Part shown: positions 13,407-14,589 of the stretch, in pieces | Layout: every line of letters starts with the position of its first letter | How positions within the stretch are numbered: the stretch's first letter is position 1 | Origin: Archaeoglobaceae archaeon | GTDB lineage: Archaea > Halobacteriota > Archaeoglobi > Archaeoglobales > Archaeoglobaceae | Direction of reading: 5' to 3' | Assembly: GCA_025058955.1 (NCBI GenBank) | Contig: JANXDV010000020.1 | Coordinates: forward strand, 1 to 14,589 | Length of the DNA: 14,589 bases | Made by a program: the position numbers and the translations under genes | Notes under the pieces: model-generated | The model's input: the letters and a program-made list of their open reading frames with translations, nothing else | What the model was told of the DNA's origin: nothing | Databases searched by the model: none

Positions 13407-14180
13407 TTATGAAAATCTTTTTATCCTCTTCACTTCTTCAACTATTCTTGGCAATATTTGCCCCGCTTTTCCGTAAATGACCACATCGAAAATGTGATCC
13501 GCTACTGTTGGTTCATAGTTCACCATGATCATCTTTGCCCCATTACTCTTAGCGATGTAGGGCAATTCAGCTGCGGGATAAACGACAAGGCTTGAGCCAA
13601 CTACTATGAAAGCATCCGCTCTTCTCGACTCTTCTATTGCTCCATAGAGAACCTTAGTGGGTAAGGGTTCGCCGAACAGCACAACTCTCGGTTTTACAAG
13701 CATACTTCCACAAAATTTGCATTGTGGAGGTTCCATTTTTTGAAGAAAATCGATGAAGTCTTCCCGATCGTATTCTTTTCCACAGTCCAAACAGTCAAGT
13801 TTTTCTGTGCTTCCATGCAACTCGTAAACTTTCTTGCTTCCAGCTTTCTGATGAAGCATGTCTATGTTCTGTGTAATCACCGCTTTAACTATCCCCATTT
13901 TTTCAAGCTCCGCTATGGCATAGTGTGCTGGATTGGGTTCCGCGGAAGTCTTTTTCATCAATTCAAAGGAGAATTCCCAGAAAGCTCTTGGGTTTCTTCT
14001 AAAACCATGAATCGAGGCGACTTCTTCAGGATCGTATTTCTTCCAAAGTCCATCTTCACCACGAAAAGTCGGAATTCCACTCTCAGCAGAGATTCCTGCT
14101 CCAGTAAAGACTACAGCATTCTTCGCCTTAGCTAAAATCTCAACTGCGAGTTTTATTTTTTCGTTTAGCTCTTCTGGCAT
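13407..14180 (-). CDS. Sir2-family NAD-dependent protein deacylase (sirtuin)
   Basis: A 257-residue sirtuin that removes acyl groups from protein lysines with NAD. Known archaeal targets in the family include the chromatin protein Alba. Motifs are GAGISAESGIPTFRG (27-41), TQNIDMLHQKAG (103-114), catalytic H122 in ELHGS, a zinc site at C130, C133, C154 and C157, VGSSLVVYPAAELP (194-207) and VNYEP (220-224). From memory it is very like A. fulgidus Sir2-Af2. The Tyr and Arg that mark desuccinylase-type sirtuins are replaced (AFWEFSFE region), which favours short acyl groups. The start is ATG 14180: an upstream in-frame start at 14285 would cross the promoter and reach the divergent gene, and homologues begin near 14180. 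It has no ribosome site and a TATA element about 24 bases upstream, so a leaderless mRNA is likely. Confidence 0.96.
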   Translation of the reverse strand: MPEELNEKIKLAVEILAKAKNAVVFTGAGISAESGIPTFRGEDGLWKKYDPEEVASIHGFRRNPRAFWEFSFELMKKTSAEPNPAHYAIAELEKMGIVKAVITQNIDMLHQKAGSKKVYELHGSTEKLDCLDCGKEYDREDFIDFLQKMEPPQCKFCGSMLVKPRVVLFGEPLPTKVLYGAIEESRRADAFIVVGSSLVVYPAAELPYIAKSNGAKMIMVNYEPTVADHIFDVVIYGKAGQILPRIVEEVKRIKRFS

Positions 14181-14194
14181 AGAAAAATTTTTGG

Positions 14195-14208
14195 TTTTTA
14201 AATTAAAA
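14195..14208 (-). promoter_or_regulatory. TATA element of sir2
   Basis: On minus it reads TTTTAATTTAAAAA, centred 22-25 bases before ATG 14180. It lies in the 115-base divergent gap between sir2 and the HTH gene. Confidence 0.45.
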
Positions 14209-14262
14209 GCTTTACTGTTTGTGTCGAAAAATTTGCTCGGTAAAAATAAGATTCTGGAACGA

Positions 14263-14275
14263 AAAATTAATAATT
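14263..14275 (+). promoter_or_regulatory. TATA element of the HTH gene
   Basis: An AT-only stretch (AAATTAATAATTT) centred about 27 bases before GTG 14296. This is the spacing expected for leaderless transcription starting at the GTG. Confidence 0.4.
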
Positions 14276-14295
14276 TCTTCTTCAAAATTTACAAA

Positions 14296-14565
14296 GTGTC
14301 GAGCTGGGAAGAGTATTCTGGGAGCATTGAGAAGAGCAAAGAATACCATGAGCGCTATCATAAAGCTGTGAGTCACCCAATAAGGAAGGAAATTCTAAAA
14401 CTAATTTTGAAAGGTTTAAACGAAGAGGAAATAGCAAGGATCCTTAAATTATCGAGAGCTGAGCTCGAATATCATCTTCAAGTTCTGATCCAAGGTTTTT
14501 GCATAAAAAGAGTTGATGGAAAGCTCGTTGTAACACAGGAGGGGATGGTAGTTGAGTTCCTCTAA
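14296..14565 (+). CDS. Small ArsR-like winged-helix DNA-binding protein
   Basis: An 89-residue protein with one winged helix-turn-helix domain: HPIRKEILKLILKG (about 27-40), NEEEIARILKLSRAELEYHLQVLIQ (recognition helix about 53-66) and a wing with KRVDGKLVVTQEG. The N-terminal 26 residues are polar and charged. There is no metal-binding cysteine set and no ligand domain. Upstream in-frame starts (TTG 14191) would lie inside the sir2 promoter. GTG 14296 has no ribosome site but sits 27 bases after a TATA element, so a leaderless start is likely. It is divergent from sir2 and may regulate sir2 or itself; that is inferred from position only. The target is unknown. Confidence 0.78.
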   Translation: MSSWEEYSGSIEKSKEYHERYHKAVSHPIRKEILKLILKGLNEEEIARILKLSRAELEYHLQVLIQGFCIKRVDGKLVVTQEGMVVEFL

Positions 14566-14589
14566 GCTTCGAATAGCTTTAGCTCAGCA
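14562..14589 (-). CDS. Possible 3' end of a convergent gene, cut by the window edge
   Basis: On minus the last bases read in frame AELKLFEA followed by TAG (14562-14564), which would overlap the stop of the HTH gene. Tail-to-tail overlaps occur twice elsewhere in the window, which makes this plausible, but only eight codons are visible. Confidence 0.25.

Noticed and set aside
1..14589. Search by eye for CRISPR arrays, insertion sequences, toxin-antitoxin pairs, C/D box sRNA genes and riboswitches.
   Set aside because: No regularly spaced repeats, transposase motifs, small paired frames or C/D box pairs were found in the intergenic gaps; a covariance-model scan was not possible.

Overview
The window looks like a chromosomal piece of a thermophilic euryarchaeon, most likely of the order Archaeoglobales. 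It encodes a PAN proteasomal ATPase, archaeal MBF1, three-component-type PurS/PurL, a Zn-type porphobilinogen synthase, a many-cluster polyferredoxin and archaeal TATA promoters. The sirtuin and CutA proteins resemble, from memory and without a database check, Archaeoglobus fulgidus Sir2-Af2 and CutA. The DNA is AT-rich, about 40% GC by eye. Gene packing is very tight: there is no gene-free stretch over 300 bases, the longest being about 170 bases beside the tRNA. I see no insertion sequence, CRISPR array, prophage or integration scar.

Layout. 1-1087 (+): 3' part of an HD-domain dNTP triphosphohydrolase-like gene, meeting tail to tail a minus-strand operon MBF1 > cutA > nucleotidyltransferase (2545-1084). 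A divergent promoter at about 2580-2593 separates this from a plus-strand block PAN > hemA > hemB (2622-6046), in which hemA and hemB overlap by 80 bases. 6070-6729 (-) is a solitary bioY, divergent from a stand-alone 3'-phosphoesterase (PE, 6808-7167) followed by tmk (7214-7819). tmk overlaps tail to tail a 5-formyltetrahydrofolate cyclo-ligase-like gene (7787-8377, -), which itself overlaps the end of a four-CBS-domain gene (8367-9206, -). Next come purL and purS (9291-11832, -), a ten-cluster polyferredoxin (11879-12997, -), tRNA-Ala(GGC) (13161-13233, +), a sirtuin (13407-14180, -), and a divergent small HTH regulator (14296-14565, +). The last bases may be the 3' end of a convergent gene.

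How it works together. hemA and hemB give successive early steps of tetrapyrrole synthesis (glutamyl-tRNA to glutamate semialdehyde; aminolevulinate to porphobilinogen). purS and purL form the FGAM synthase complex together with PurQ, which is outside the window. tmk, PE and the HD hydrolase touch nucleotide supply or DNA ends, but are not one operon. 

Two modes of translation start are visible. Genes inside operons or with leaders (MBF1, PAN, cutA, hemB, purL) carry GGTGAT-like ribosome sites. Several genes behind their own promoter (bioY, tmk, CBS, purS, sir2, HTH) have a TATA-like element about 23-29 bases before the start codon and no ribosome site, as expected for leaderless mRNAs. Most of the window is ordinary housekeeping. 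The points most worth checking are the hemA/hemB overlap and its link to PAN, the non-canonical PAN C-terminus, the stand-alone PE enzyme, the CBS/cyclo-ligase pair, the irregular polyferredoxin and an orphan promoter behind sir2.
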